DNA of 64,000 bases from Mesotoga prima MesG1.Ag.4.2 (GTDB lineage: Bacteria; Thermotogota; Thermotogae; Petrotogales; Kosmotogaceae), in assembly GCF_000147715.2 (NCBI RefSeq), contig NC_017934.1:1054001-1118000 (forward strand). The letters run 5' to 3'. This document shows, one piece after another, positions 52,961-64,000 of this stretch; position 1 is the first letter of the stretch, and each line of letters starts with the position of its first letter. The translations under genes were made by a program, and so were the position numbers. The notes below the pieces were generated by a model, which did not search any database, had not been told where the DNA came from, and saw nothing but the letters and a program-made list of their open reading frames with translations.

Positions 52961-53253
52961 GCAGTTTCCTGGATGCATCTGTGAAAAGCTGCTCGTGGTC
53001 GCCAGTCGCGCTAAGTGCAGCCAGTCCTTGCTTCGCAAAGGCCAATTCCGACTTCGTAGGTAAAAAATCCGCAAGGCGATTGCTGTGGATTGCAGATCGC
53101 TGCTGAAAAACCGTTTTCGTCCATCCCAGAGAACGACCAGCCCTTTGGAAGAGCAATAAGAGCGGTTCTTCGTTTGTCGAAGAGAGTTTGTCCTTGGTTC
53201 CAGATCGAGGATTTGTTTTTCGTTCTTGAATAAGGTCAAAAAACCATGACCTA

Positions 53254-53277
53254 GATGCTGAAACAAGTTCAGCTGAC
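53254..53277. repeat. Dispersed palindromic repeat, degenerate copy
   Basis: GATGCTGAAACAAGTTCAGC then TGAC; the loop AACAAGTT matches the copies at 27820 and 29741. Confidence 0.7.
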
Positions 53278-53564
53278 GGATTTAGACGCTTTCGGAACAA
53301 GCATTCGTTGTCGTTCCACGGAGCCTGCCCTGAAGCTTGCCCCAATATGCACCTGTTTGGGGTCTCTGTTCAGGCAAACTGCACGAAATCTCATGTCTTC
53401 AAGCTTCTTACCTCTGCCCTCTCACATCTTTTTTCCATGAACCTGGACGCGTAGCGTCGGAACGAAGAACCGGTCCTCTTGTCGGAGGACCGTTGACGGA
53501 CAACATAGCCTTCACAGCGTTCAGCGGGTTTTGGTTCTTAAGCGTACAGCAGTTCTTTGGGCGA

Positions 53565-53827
53565 GATCCCGTACAGGAGCACTACGGGATGACAGAAGAG
53601 GAGTTCGTCGGGGGAGACTCTACGGGATGTCAGTATTACTCCCTTCACGTCATCCTGACAATGCTCCTGGTCAGGATCCCTGTCCCTCGCGAAAAAGGGA
53701 CGTGAGGAGGATCGTCAGTCCCTATTTTCGCTCTCGTCTTCTCGTGAGCGAAGCGAACTCTCGAACATACGCTTTCTCGGCTCTTGTAAGCGTTCAGCGA
53801 TCAGCGAAAAGCGGGTCTTTGATGGGA
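53565..53827 (+). repeat. Composite island repeat, unit 1
   Basis: Begins GATCCCGTACAGGAGCACTA and CGGGATGACA, then CGTCATCCTGAC...GTCAGGATCC (53648) and CTCGCGAAAAAGGGA, then CTTCTCGTGAGCGAAGCGAA. The purine tract is missing in this unit. Confidence 0.85.
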
Positions 53828-54157
53828 GATCCCGTACAGGAGCACAACGGGATGACAGCAGGAGGGCATTAGGCGATGACACCCCCAAACGTCATCCTGA
53901 CAATGCTCCTGGTCAGGATCCCTGTCCCTCGCGAAAAAGGGACTCCATTTTTCACGAAAGAGCGAGAACAGGAGAGAGAAGAAGAGAGGAAAAGAGAGAA
54001 AGGGAGAGAAGAGAGAGAGAAAAAGAGATTGAAAACACGCGAGAAGTCTCGCCTTCTCGTGAGCGAAGCGAACTCTCGAACATACGCTTTGTCGGCTCTT
54101 GTAAGCGTTCAGCGATCAGCGAAAAGCGGGTCTTTGAAAAGCGGGTCTTTGATGAAA
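53828..54157 (+). repeat. Composite island repeat, unit 2
   Basis: Same modules as unit 1 plus the 59-base purine tract (53970-54028) between CACGAAAGAGCGAGAAC and GATTGAAAACACGCGAG. It ends with AGCGTTCAGCGATCAGCG and a duplicated GCGGGTCTTTGA. Confidence 0.85.
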
Positions 54158-54415
54158 GATCCCGTACAGGAGCACTACGAGATGACAGAAGAGGAGTTCG
54201 TCGGGGCAGACTCTACGGGATGTTAGTATTACTCGCTTCACGTCATCCCGACAATGGTCCTGGTCAGGATCTCTGCCCCTCGCGAAAAAGGGACTCCATT
54301 TTTCACGAAAGAGCGAGAACAGGAGAGAGAAGAAGAGAGGAAGAGAGAGAAAAAGAGATTGAAAACACGCGAGAAGTCTCGCCTTCTCGTGAGCGAAGCG
54401 AACTCTCGACAATGG
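54158..54415 (+). repeat. Composite island repeat, unit 3
   Basis: Same order as unit 2, with a shorter purine tract (54321-54358), and broken off after GAGCGAAGCGAACTCTCGA. Confidence 0.85.
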
Positions 54416-54613
54416 ATTTTCTCCGTTTTCTCTTTGGAGAAACTAGATGCTGAAATACGACGGGACGTGCCGGTTTCACGAAGGCTACCAAGGGGCCGAA
54501 GCAATTTAGGTATGACGGCATTTGACTTCTTTTTATTCTTTGGTTTGCAACTTGGAACAAACAACATGTAACTGCTCTTTCGAAGGAGGGGTTCACAATC
54601 TTAGACGGGCAAC

Positions 54614-57289
<2,676 letters not shown>

Positions 57290-57295
57290 GCTCAA

Positions 57296-58810
57296 TCATC
57301 CTCGCTCTGCAAAGAGTTTCAAGGTTTCCTCGATAGCCTTCTTCAAAAGCTTCTCCGTCTCTTCTTCGATGACCTTCTTCTCTCTTATGGAAGCCAAAAC
57401 ATTCGAATAGGAAGCTCGCAAGGTTTTCAAAAGAGTAGTCTCGAATGTCGATACCCTGGAAGTATCAAGGTCGTCAAGGTAACCTTTCGTGCCGGCATAG
57501 AGAACGACTACTTGCTCTTCTACCGGCATCGGCACGTACTGGTCTTGCTTGAGAAGCTCGGTTAGCTTTTCTCCCCTCGTCAACTGGTCTCTGGTTGCCT
57601 TGTCGAGTTCCGTAGCGAACTGTGCAAAGGAAAGCAAGTCTCTATACTGGGCCAGCTCAATTCTCAAACTGCCGGCAATCTTCTTCATGGCTTTGATCTG
57701 CGCAGCGCCCCCTACCCTTGAAACCGACAATCCAACGTTTATTGCGGGCCTGTTACCGGCATAGAAGAGGTTGGGATCCAGGTAGATCTGCCCATCCGTA
57801 ATTGATATGACGTTTGTCGGTATGTATGCGGAAACGTCATTTGCCTGTGTCTCAATTATCGGCAGGGCAGTCAAAGAGCCACCGCCGAAATTCTCGTTGA
57901 GTCTGGCGGCTCTCTCAAGCAATCTTGAATGCAGGTAAAAGACATCTCCGGGATAGGCTTCTCTTCCAGGCGGCCTTCTGAGAAGTAGAGATAGTTCTCT
58001 GTAAGCAGATGCGTGTTTTGAAAGATCGTCATAGATCACGAGCGAATCCTGTCCTTCGAACATGAAGTGTTCGCCCATCGCAGCTCCTGCATAGGGTGCC
58101 AGATAAGAAAGCGCGGCAGTGTCTGAAGCTGAAGCGAAGACTATCGTTGTATATTCCATTGCCCCAAACTGATTAAGCTTGTCGATAATCCTTGCAAGGG
58201 CTGCCGTTTTCTGGCCGATAGCAACATATATGCACTTAACGTTCTGACCTTTCTGATTGATAATCGTATCGATAGCTATTGCTGTCTTACCTGTCTGTCT
58301 GTCTCCAATAATTAGCTCTCTCTGGCCACGGCCAATTGGGATCGTAGCATCTATCGCCTTTATTCCCGTCTGAAGAGGGGTGTCTACTGGCTTTCTCATG
58401 ACGACACCTGTTGCCTTTACGTCGACAGGTCTGAAGCTCTTCGTATCGATCGGTCCCTTTCCATCCAGTGGAATTCCCAGGGGATTAACCACTCTACCGA
58501 GAAGCTCGGGTCCCGTAGGGACTTCCATAATTCTGGCCGTTCTTCGAACCAGGTCTCCTTCTTTTATCTCTTTGTATCCCCCAAGAATAACGATACCAAC
58601 GTTGTCCTCTTCAAGGTTCAGTGCAAGACCGTAGACACCGTTATCGAACTTGACAAGTTCGTTTGCCATAACCCCTTTCAGACCATAGGCTCTCGCTATG
58701 CCATCGCCGATCTGAATTACCTTTCCGGCTTCAAAATAATCAAACTCTATGTCAGTCTTCTCTAGCTGATTCTGTATTACTTTCGTGATCTCAGATGGAC
58801 TGATCTTCAC
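57296..58810 (-). CDS. atpA: F-ATPase alpha subunit
   Basis: A 504-residue non-catalytic nucleotide-binding subunit. Walker [12 protein letters not shown] near residue 170, [20 protein letters not shown] and the Ser-Val-Ser-Arg motif ([11 protein letters not shown]) are present. GTG start overlaps the delta stop. Confidence 0.97.
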   Translation of the reverse strand: MKISPSEITKVIQNQLEKTDIEFDYFEAGKVIQIGDGIARAYGLKGVMANELVKFDNGVYGLALNLEEDNVGIVILGGYKEIKEGDLVRRTARIMEVPTGPELLGRVVNPLGIPLDGKGPIDTKSFRPVDVKATGVVMRKPVDTPLQTGIKAIDATIPIGRGQRELIIGDRQTGKTAIAIDTIINQKGQNVKCIYVAIGQKTAALARIIDKLNQFGAMEYTTIVFASASDTAALSYLAPYAGAAMGEHFMFEGQDSLVIYDDLSKHASAYRELSLLLRRPPGREAYPGDVFYLHSRLLERAARLNENFGGGSLTALPIIETQANDVSAYIPTNVISITDGQIYLDPNLFYAGNRPAINVGLSVSRVGGAAQIKAMKKIAGSLRIELAQYRDLLSFAQFATELDKATRDQLTRGEKLTELLKQDQYVPMPVEEQVVVLYAGTKGYLDDLDTSRVSTFETTLLKTLRASYSNVLASIREKKVIEEETEKLLKKAIEETLKLFAERG

Positions 58811-59358
58811 TCAATCACCTCCCGAGGGCCCGAGCGCAGCTCCTGGCTCACTCTTTTTAAACGACCACTGAGACTAGTGTCGATTACCTCATCACTGAAT
58901 CTAATTACGTATCCCGCAATCAACGAAGGATCCACAGTTACTTTCAACAAACCCTGCATCCCTGTTTTTTCTCTTACCTTCTCCAGTATGGCCTCTTCCT
59001 CTTCTGAAGTAAGTTCAACTGCAGAATCGACCTCAACATTTATCATTCTGCCTTCAACTAGGAGCCTTGCGGAAAAAGCGTTCTCGATGTCGGGAAGGAG
59101 CTCAAGCCTCTTCATCGAAACCAGAAGCGCTGCCAATCTTTCGATCTGCTTCAGAGGTCTTTGGACAAAACTCAGGAGTATTCCCGTCTTTTTTTCACCC
59201 TGAACTGTGGGATCGAAAAGAAACTTCGAGAGCTCCTCGTTCGAGATGCTCTGAGAGAGTTGCTGAAGTTGAGAAAGAGCTGTCTCTCGGTTTTCTGAAG
59301 GCAGACTATCGAAAAGAGCGTTAGCATACTTCGAAGCCAGCGAAAGAATTCTCTTCAC
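58807..59358 (-). CDS. atpH: F-ATPase delta subunit
   Basis: A 183-residue stator subunit: an N-terminal helical bundle ([12 protein letters not shown]) and a C-terminal domain with [19 protein letters not shown], typical of OSCP/delta. GTG start overlaps the b-subunit stop. Confidence 0.94.
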   Translation of the reverse strand: MKRILSLASKYANALFDSLPSENRETALSQLQQLSQSISNEELSKFLFDPTVQGEKKTGILLSFVQRPLKQIERLAALLVSMKRLELLPDIENAFSARLLVEGRMINVEVDSAVELTSEEEEAILEKVREKTGMQGLLKVTVDPSLIAGYVIRFSDEVIDTSLSGRLKRVSQELRSGPREVIE

Positions 59359-59840
59359 TCCTTATCCCCCATGCTCTCAAGAATTCTCCTGGCGTACTGT
59401 TTTCTCGCAGCCTCGTCCATATCCTTCTGGAGAAATTTCCCCACCATGGCAACTGCAGCAGTTACTATCGCACCCTTAATTTCACCGGCGGCCTCTTCTC
59501 GCTCCCGTTGAATCTGCAGTTCTGCAGCCTTGTACATCCTCTGTATTTCCTGCTGCGCTCCTTCTCTGGCCTGTCTCACGATTTCCTCTGCCTGTCTCTC
59601 GGCCTGTGAGATTATCTCATTGGAGGATGATCGCGCCTCTTGAATCTTCGCCTCGTATTCTCTCTTGAGGTCGTTTGCTTCAGTTCTCAGCTTTTCGGCC
59701 TCGGCAATTTCACCGCTGATTTTCTCTTTTCGCTGCTTCATGATATCGAAGAACTTGTCGAAAAGAAGCTTCTTCAGAACGAAAAAGAGCAGCAAAAAGT
59801 TCAGTATCGACAATATGGCTGTCAAATTCAGTTCAATCAA
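59355..59840 (-). CDS. atpF: F-ATPase b subunit
   Basis: A 161-residue stator: one N-terminal membrane helix (LTAILSILNFLLLFFVLKKLLF region) and a long charged coiled coil (REEAAGEIKGAIVTAA near 120). TTG start with GGAGGGG upstream. Confidence 0.94.
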   Translation of the reverse strand: MIELNLTAILSILNFLLLFFVLKKLLFDKFFDIMKQRKEKISGEIAEAEKLRTEANDLKREYEAKIQEARSSSNEIISQAERQAEEIVRQAREGAQQEIQRMYKAAELQIQREREEAAGEIKGAIVTAAVAMVGKFLQKDMDEAARKQYARRILESMGDKE

Positions 59841-59872
59841 GTTATCACCCCTCCTCTAGTCAGGGGAAGATT

Positions 59873-60130
<258 letters not shown>

Positions 60131-60970
60131 TTACTCTATTAATGAGCTAATATATGCAATTGCGAGTATTGTAAATATCAACGCCTGTATCGCCCCGAAG
60201 AAAAGCCCGAATATTCCCCACAGAGCTGCCGGCAAAACAAAGTATTTGACAAGGTAACCAAGAATCAGTACTAGAATTGCCCCTCCCATTATGTTCCCGA
60301 AGAGCCTGAGCGCATGAGAAATCGGTTTTGCGATTTCACCGATTATGTTTATCGGAAACATCCACCAAATGGGTTCGAAGAAACTTTTGACCCAGCTCTT
60401 CAGACCCTTGACTCTTATTGCGTACACATGACTCATGACGAACACGAATAAAGCGAGCATGAGATTCATGTTGAGGTCCGATGTAGGAGCATACCACGTA
60501 TCGGCGAGGATCGTGAATGTGACCCCTCCGTTTTCCGTAGGGAAGGCATTTATTCCAGGGAAACTGCCGATAATATTCGAGACCAGAATGAAAAGGAAAA
60601 GTGAGGCCGCAATATCGAAGATCGGCCTGACGTATTCCTTTCTAGTCACTGAATCCTTCACAAGATCGTAAACGTATTCGAGGAGAGACTCGAGAAGACT
60701 CTGTTTCTTACCCGGGATAATCTTGAAGACCTTCACTCTTGTTACCATAAATATTATCAGACCCATTACTACCCAGGTCATGATTATCGTTAAGGGGTTT
60801 ACCCTGCTGAGAGGACCTTCTCCAAAGGGAAGCTGATAGATCCATCGCTGACCAACGCCCTCAAGCTGGAACTTGTAGTCTGTGACAACCATATATATGA
60901 GAACGGCGATATATCCTCCAGAAATAACTCCGAGGAATATCTTGTCGGATTTAGTGAGATTAAGATTCAC
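60131..60970 (-). CDS. atpB: F-ATPase a subunit
   Basis: A 279-residue membrane stator with 5-6 helices. The essential Arg is in SHALRLFGNIMGG. GTG at 60970 is 7 bases from GGGAGG; the frame open from 60985 would include that site. It overlaps the atpI end by 11 bases. Confidence 0.95.
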   Translation of the reverse strand: MNLNLTKSDKIFLGVISGGYIAVLIYMVVTDYKFQLEGVGQRWIYQLPFGEGPLSRVNPLTIIMTWVVMGLIIFMVTRVKVFKIIPGKKQSLLESLLEYVYDLVKDSVTRKEYVRPIFDIAASLFLFILVSNIIGSFPGINAFPTENGGVTFTILADTWYAPTSDLNMNLMLALFVFVMSHVYAIRVKGLKSWVKSFFEPIWWMFPINIIGEIAKPISHALRLFGNIMGGAILVLILGYLVKYFVLPAALWGIFGLFFGAIQALIFTILAIAYISSLIE

Positions 60971-61310
60971 AGAGCCACCTCCCAAAGGCTATTGCTGCGA
61001 TTTTAAGATTCATGATTCCGAGAAAACTTCCTAAGAAGAACCCGGGTGAAACTGTAGATGCAGTTGCAAAACAAATGCCATAGAAGGCGTATCTTACGAG
61101 GAAACCGGTCGGGGCTCTCTTTTTCTCGGTTATCATGATATGTGCATCGTAATTTATCAGCAGCAGAGCTAGCAAGGAAAATGCAGTTCCGTAAAAGACA
61201 CCCAGTTCAGAACCGGGAAGCGGTATAAAGGCAAGGATACCGCTTTCAACTATTGCCAGGGCTGCCAGTATTGTCGCTGTTTTTATCATCATTGTCCTTG
61301 TCTCTATCAT
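60960..61310 (-). CDS. atpI: ATP synthase protein I-like membrane protein
   Basis: A 116-residue protein with four predicted helices, at the position of AtpI, a helper in c-ring assembly or Mg2+/Ca2+ entry. Sequence conservation is low, so position is the main evidence. Start at 61310 overlaps atpZ; ATG at 61292 (with AAGG before it) is an alternative. Confidence 0.75.
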   Translation of the reverse strand: MIETRTMMIKTATILAALAIVESGILAFIPLPGSELGVFYGTAFSLLALLLINYDAHIMITEKKRAPTGFLVRYAFYGICFATASTVSPGFFLGSFLGIMNLKIAAIAFGRWLCES

Positions 61311-61527
61311 ATCGTTCTGCCTCTTTCAATAGATATCTTATTCCATTATATATGCCCGAGAAGGCTCCGAAAAGTAGGAAAAAAGAAATCCATACCTTAC
61401 CCATTCCGAGGAACCTATACAGTAGGTATCCTATACCCCCCGAAACCACTATGTTCGCGATCACAATAACTGCAAACTGATAAAGCGTTGACAGCGCCGT
61501 CCAGTTTATTTTGTTTTTCTCATTCAA
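61246..61527 (-). CDS. atpZ: AtpZ/F0F1 ATPase-associated small membrane protein
   Basis: A 93-residue protein with two helices (ALSTLYQFAVIVIANIVVSG and FFLLFGAFSGIYNGIRYL) and an acidic, Asn/Asp-rich tail, as in the ATPase_gene1 family found before atpI in many Na+-type operons. TTG start. It opens the atp operon 18 bases after the polA stop. Confidence 0.8.
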   Translation of the reverse strand: MNEKNKINWTALSTLYQFAVIVIANIVVSGGIGYLLYRFLGMGKVWISFFLLFGAFSGIYNGIRYLLKEAERYDRDKDNDDKNSDNTGSPGNS

Positions 61528-61545
61528 AGGGGTGACGTCTCCCTT

Positions 61546-64000
61546 TCAGCACCAGTAATCACCTACAGAGATTTCAATATCCAGGGGAACGCTCAGTTCT
61601 ACAACCTCAGACATTCCCTCCTTAAGAATCTCTTTCAGCTTTTCAATCTCCTTCTCTGGAGCTTCATAGACCATTTCATCGTGTACCTGGAGAATAGCAA
61701 AGCTTTCCATTTCTTTTTCTTTCAGCAGGTTATAGATCTTTATCATGGCCATCTTCATTATGTCAGCAGCCGTTCCCTGAATGGGCGTATTGATAGCTAT
61801 TCTCTCGCCTTCCTGGATTACGTTTCTATTCTTAGTCTTAAACTGAGGGATCTCCCGCTTTCTGCCAAACATCGTCCTCACAAAGCACTTTTCTTTGGCC
61901 TCAGAAATTGTGTCCCTAATGAAGGCCCTTACCTCAGGAAAGGCTTTGAAATAATTCGAAATCATCTCTTCGGCAACATTTGTGGGAATCCTTAGTCTGC
62001 TTGCCAGTCCGTAGGAAGAGATTCCGTATATTATAGAGAAGTTTATCATCTTCCCTATTCTTCTCTGCTCTTCACTTACTTCGCTTTCTTTAATTCCGTA
62101 AAGATTTGATGCCGTTAAACTGTGTACATCTTTGTCGTTTTTAAAAGCGTCAAGAAGCTGCTTGTCCTGGCTTAGGTGTGCGAGAATCCTAAGTTCGATC
62201 TGGGAGTAATCTGCGCTCACAATCTTCCAGCCCTTCTTCTGAGGAATGACGCATTTCCTGATTTCTTTTCCCTCTTCGTCCCTAATGGGTAGATTCTGCA
62301 TATTTGGGTTGCTGCTTGACAGTCTTCCCGTCCCCGTTCCCGTCTGGTGATAGCTGGTGTGAATTCTTCCTGTCACTTTGTTGACGAGTTCGGGAAGCGA
62401 GTCCAGGTAAGTCGATTTCAGCTTCTGGTACTTCCTATAATCGAGGAGCTTCTGCACCGCAGGATGTTCATCTGCGATTTCTTCCAAAGCGTCGGCGCTC
62501 GTCGAGTAGGAGCCACCCTTCGTTTTTTTTGAAGGTGTGAGGCCAAGTCTTTCAAAGAGAACCTTCCCAACCTGTGAAGGGGAGTTGGGATTGAACTGCT
62601 CTCCCGTAAGGTCAAACAACTCCTCGAGGATTTTATCGAGAATCTTTCCGTACTTCTCTGAAAGGTTTTTGAGCGAAGGAACGTCGAAGTAAACACCATT
62701 TAGTTCGAGGTCGGCAAGCACCGGAATTAGTGCCAGTTCGACCTTTCTAAATATCTCTTCAAGTTCCTGTTCATATATCTTTTTTCTAAGAACCGAAGAA
62801 AGCCTGAGCGAAATATCCGCGTCCTCCACCGAATAGCGTGCAGCCTCTTCCAGAGGTACCTTGGTGAAATCATCGCCCAGTTGATTTTTCTTCATTAGAT
62901 CCTCGAATTTTATCGTTTTGTACCCGAGGAATTTCATCGCTAGCTCATCGAGATTGAACCTCTTTGCATCTGGAGAAAGGAGATAAGCAGCCAGCATCGT
63001 GTCAAAGTCGGGAACAACTGGATGGATACCGTTGACTGCTAAGACAGAATAATCGAATTTCAAATTCTGCCCGATTATCTTAGTCGATCTATCTTCAAGA
63101 AGCTTCTTAAGATTTTTCAGGACATAGTCTCGGTCTGCCTGCCACCCGTCAGACTCGTGTGCAATCGGAATGTAGTAACCGGACCCCTCATCGATGGAAA
63201 TCGAGACTCCTACGATCTTCGCGCAATGAGGATCGAGAGAGGAAGTCTCAAGATCTATTGCAAATATTGGGTTGGAAACCAGTTTCTCGAAAAGCCTCTC
63301 GAGTTCATTTTCGCTCTTGACTAGTCTGTATCCATCTATCTCTGCAAAAGAATCATCGGCCTTATCGGTTAGGTTGAATTCATTCATCATAGATGAGAAT
63401 TCGAGTTTTAGGAAGATCTTTCGCAAATCGTTCTTTCTGAAACCCTCATACTTTATGTCGTCGAGCTCTATGTTCAGATCCTCATTGTCAAGTAGCTTTA
63501 CAAGCTCCATCGAAAGTTCAAGCGAGCTTCTGCCGTCTATCAACTTCTTTCTCAGTCCAGGGCTGAGTTTCCTGATGTTTGCATAGATTCCTTCGATGTC
63601 ACCGTATTCTTTGAGAAGCTTCTGGGCGGTCTTTATTCCGATTCCTGGAACACCGGGTATGTTATCCGACGAATCCCCTGCGAGAGATAGAAGAGCATGG
63701 AGCCTTTCCGGTTCCAGTTCATACCTGGACAAGACCTTCTCTCTGTCGTAGAGATCGAGATCCGTAAGACCCGTAACGAATCGCAATATGTGAACCTTGT
63801 CGTCCACCAGCTGAAGAAGGTCCTTATCGCCAGTTATTACAAGTACTTCGTCTACTTTATCACGGTACTTCTTCGCAGCCGTTGCGACGATATCGTCGGC
63901 TTCGATTCCGGCTATCGAAAGAAACTTTATGCCGAAGGCCTCGACAAGTTCCGGTACGTCCTTAAGTTGTGCGACAAGGGCATCTGGCATAGCTTCCCGA
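61546..64000 (-). CDS. polA: DNA polymerase I (N-terminus cut by the window end)
   Basis: A fragment of 818 codons that stays open to the window edge; ATG at 63990 is internal (REAMPDALVAQL corresponds to the inner part of the 5'-nuclease). The 5'-nuclease keeps GIEADDIVA, ITGDKDLLQL and SLAGDSSDNIPGVPGIG. The 3'-5' exonuclease is intact: AIDLETSSLD, NLKFDYSV and YSVEDADISL. Polymerase motifs A (SADYSQIELRILAH), B (RRIGKMINFSIIYG) and C (QVHDEMVYE) are present. The atp operon starts 18 bases later and may be co-transcribed. Confidence 0.96.
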   Translation of the reverse strand, partial: REAMPDALVAQLKDVPELVEAFGIKFLSIAGIEADDIVATAAKKYRDKVDEVLVITGDKDLLQLVDDKVHILRFVTGLTDLDLYDREKVLSRYELEPERLHALLSLAGDSSDNIPGVPGIGIKTAQKLLKEYGDIEGIYANIRKLSPGLRKKLIDGRSSLELSMELVKLLDNEDLNIELDDIKYEGFRKNDLRKIFLKLEFSSMMNEFNLTDKADDSFAEIDGYRLVKSENELERLFEKLVSNPIFAIDLETSSLDPHCAKIVGVSISIDEGSGYYIPIAHESDGWQADRDYVLKNLKKLLEDRSTKIIGQNLKFDYSVLAVNGIHPVVPDFDTMLAAYLLSPDAKRFNLDELAMKFLGYKTIKFEDLMKKNQLGDDFTKVPLEEAARYSVEDADISLRLSSVLRKKIYEQELEEIFRKVELALIPVLADLELNGVYFDVPSLKNLSEKYGKILDKILEELFDLTGEQFNPNSPSQVGKVLFERLGLTPSKKTKGGSYSTSADALEEIADEHPAVQKLLDYRKYQKLKSTYLDSLPELVNKVTGRIHTSYHQTGTGTGRLSSSNPNMQNLPIRDEEGKEIRKCVIPQKKGWKIVSADYSQIELRILAHLSQDKQLLDAFKNDKDVHSLTASNLYGIKESEVSEEQRRIGKMINFSIIYGISSYGLASRLRIPTNVAEEMISNYFKAFPEVRAFIRDTISEAKEKCFVRTMFGRKREIPQFKTKNRNVIQEGERIAINTPIQGTAADIMKMAMIKIYNLLKEKEMESFAILQVHDEMVYEAPEKEIEKLKEILKEGMSEVVELSVPLDIEISVGDYWC

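Larger units (their letters stand above)
52961..54613. other. Second gene-poor repeat island
   Basis: About 1.65 kb between plsY and atpC without a supported gene. It contains a palindromic repeat (53254-53277), a degenerate relative of the 30.3/30.6-kb direct repeat (about 53310-53500), and three tandem copies of a composite repeat (53565-54415). Open frames of up to 116 codons here are repeat-derived. Confidence 0.6.

Noticed and set aside
53565-54415. Possible CRISPR array
   Set aside because: The repeat periods are 263 and 330 bases, units are long and composite, and no short identical repeats with unique spacers or cas genes are present.
53531-54571. Open frames of about 77-116 codons on both strands in the repeat island
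   Set aside because: They coincide with repeat units, recur wherever the repeat does, lack ribosome sites and have low-complexity Arg/Glu or Ser/Leu content from the purine tract.

Overview
The window looks like a chromosomal segment of a Thermotogota bacterium, most likely Mesotoga or a close Kosmotogales relative. The reasons are an Omp-alpha-like outer-membrane rod protein (SLH domain, long coiled coil, C-terminal anchor), a fused CMP kinase-IspH gene followed by rpsA, a sodium-type F-ATPase, a K+-dependent-type membrane pyrophosphatase, and frequent GTG/TTG starts behind strong GGAGG sites. The genus is inferred from gene content, not from a marker alignment.

Layout. 1-10 kb: the 3' end of a 2-hydroxyacyl-CoA dehydratase subunit fused to its activase, a DUF2188 remnant, a cupin, a K+ channel with RCK domains, a UvrD-type helicase, the ion-pumping pyrophosphatase, an MFS carrier and a GGR-type flavoprotein. 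10-18 kb (minus strand): a three-gene TrpXYZ-type ABC transporter behind a leader-peptide attenuator rich in aromatic codons, then a four-gene BMP/Nup-type nucleoside-like importer. 18-27 kb: ferritin, a 5'-nucleotidase-like protein that has lost its metal ligands and carries LysM, a proline iminopeptidase, and a ribose-type sugar ABC operon with two TIM-barrel isomerases. 27-31 kb: a gene-poor, repeat-rich island with an IS110-family element and a candidate bridge RNA. 31-42 kb: ccdA plus a thioredoxin, then a minus-strand operon nadK, phoU, a giant LptF/G-LptA-LptD fusion, a family 4 uracil-DNA glycosylase, a GalE-like epimerase, rarA and a macro-domain protein, with ruvB and asnS just upstream. 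44-53 kb: the Omp-alpha-like gene diverging from aspS, cmk-ispH, rpsA, der and plsY. 53-54.6 kb: a second repeat island whose repeats also occur, inverted, in the first. 54.6-64 kb: the whole F-ATPase operon (atpZ-I-B-E-F-H-A-G-D-C, minus strand) and most of polA, cut by the window end.

How the parts work together. Ion energetics (pyrophosphatase, ATP synthase, K+ channel), importers and envelope construction dominate. Two observations stand out. First, a complete transcription attenuator: promoter, SD, a 30-residue leader peptide with Phe, Tyr, Tyr, Trp and Phe within seven codons, a 13-bp antiterminator and a 15-bp terminator, upstream of an ABC transporter long suspected to carry aromatic amino acids. 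Second, one 1450-codon frame that joins the inner-membrane permease, the periplasmic bridge and the outer-membrane barrel of a lipid-export machine.

All calls come from reading the sequence and from family knowledge; no database search was run.
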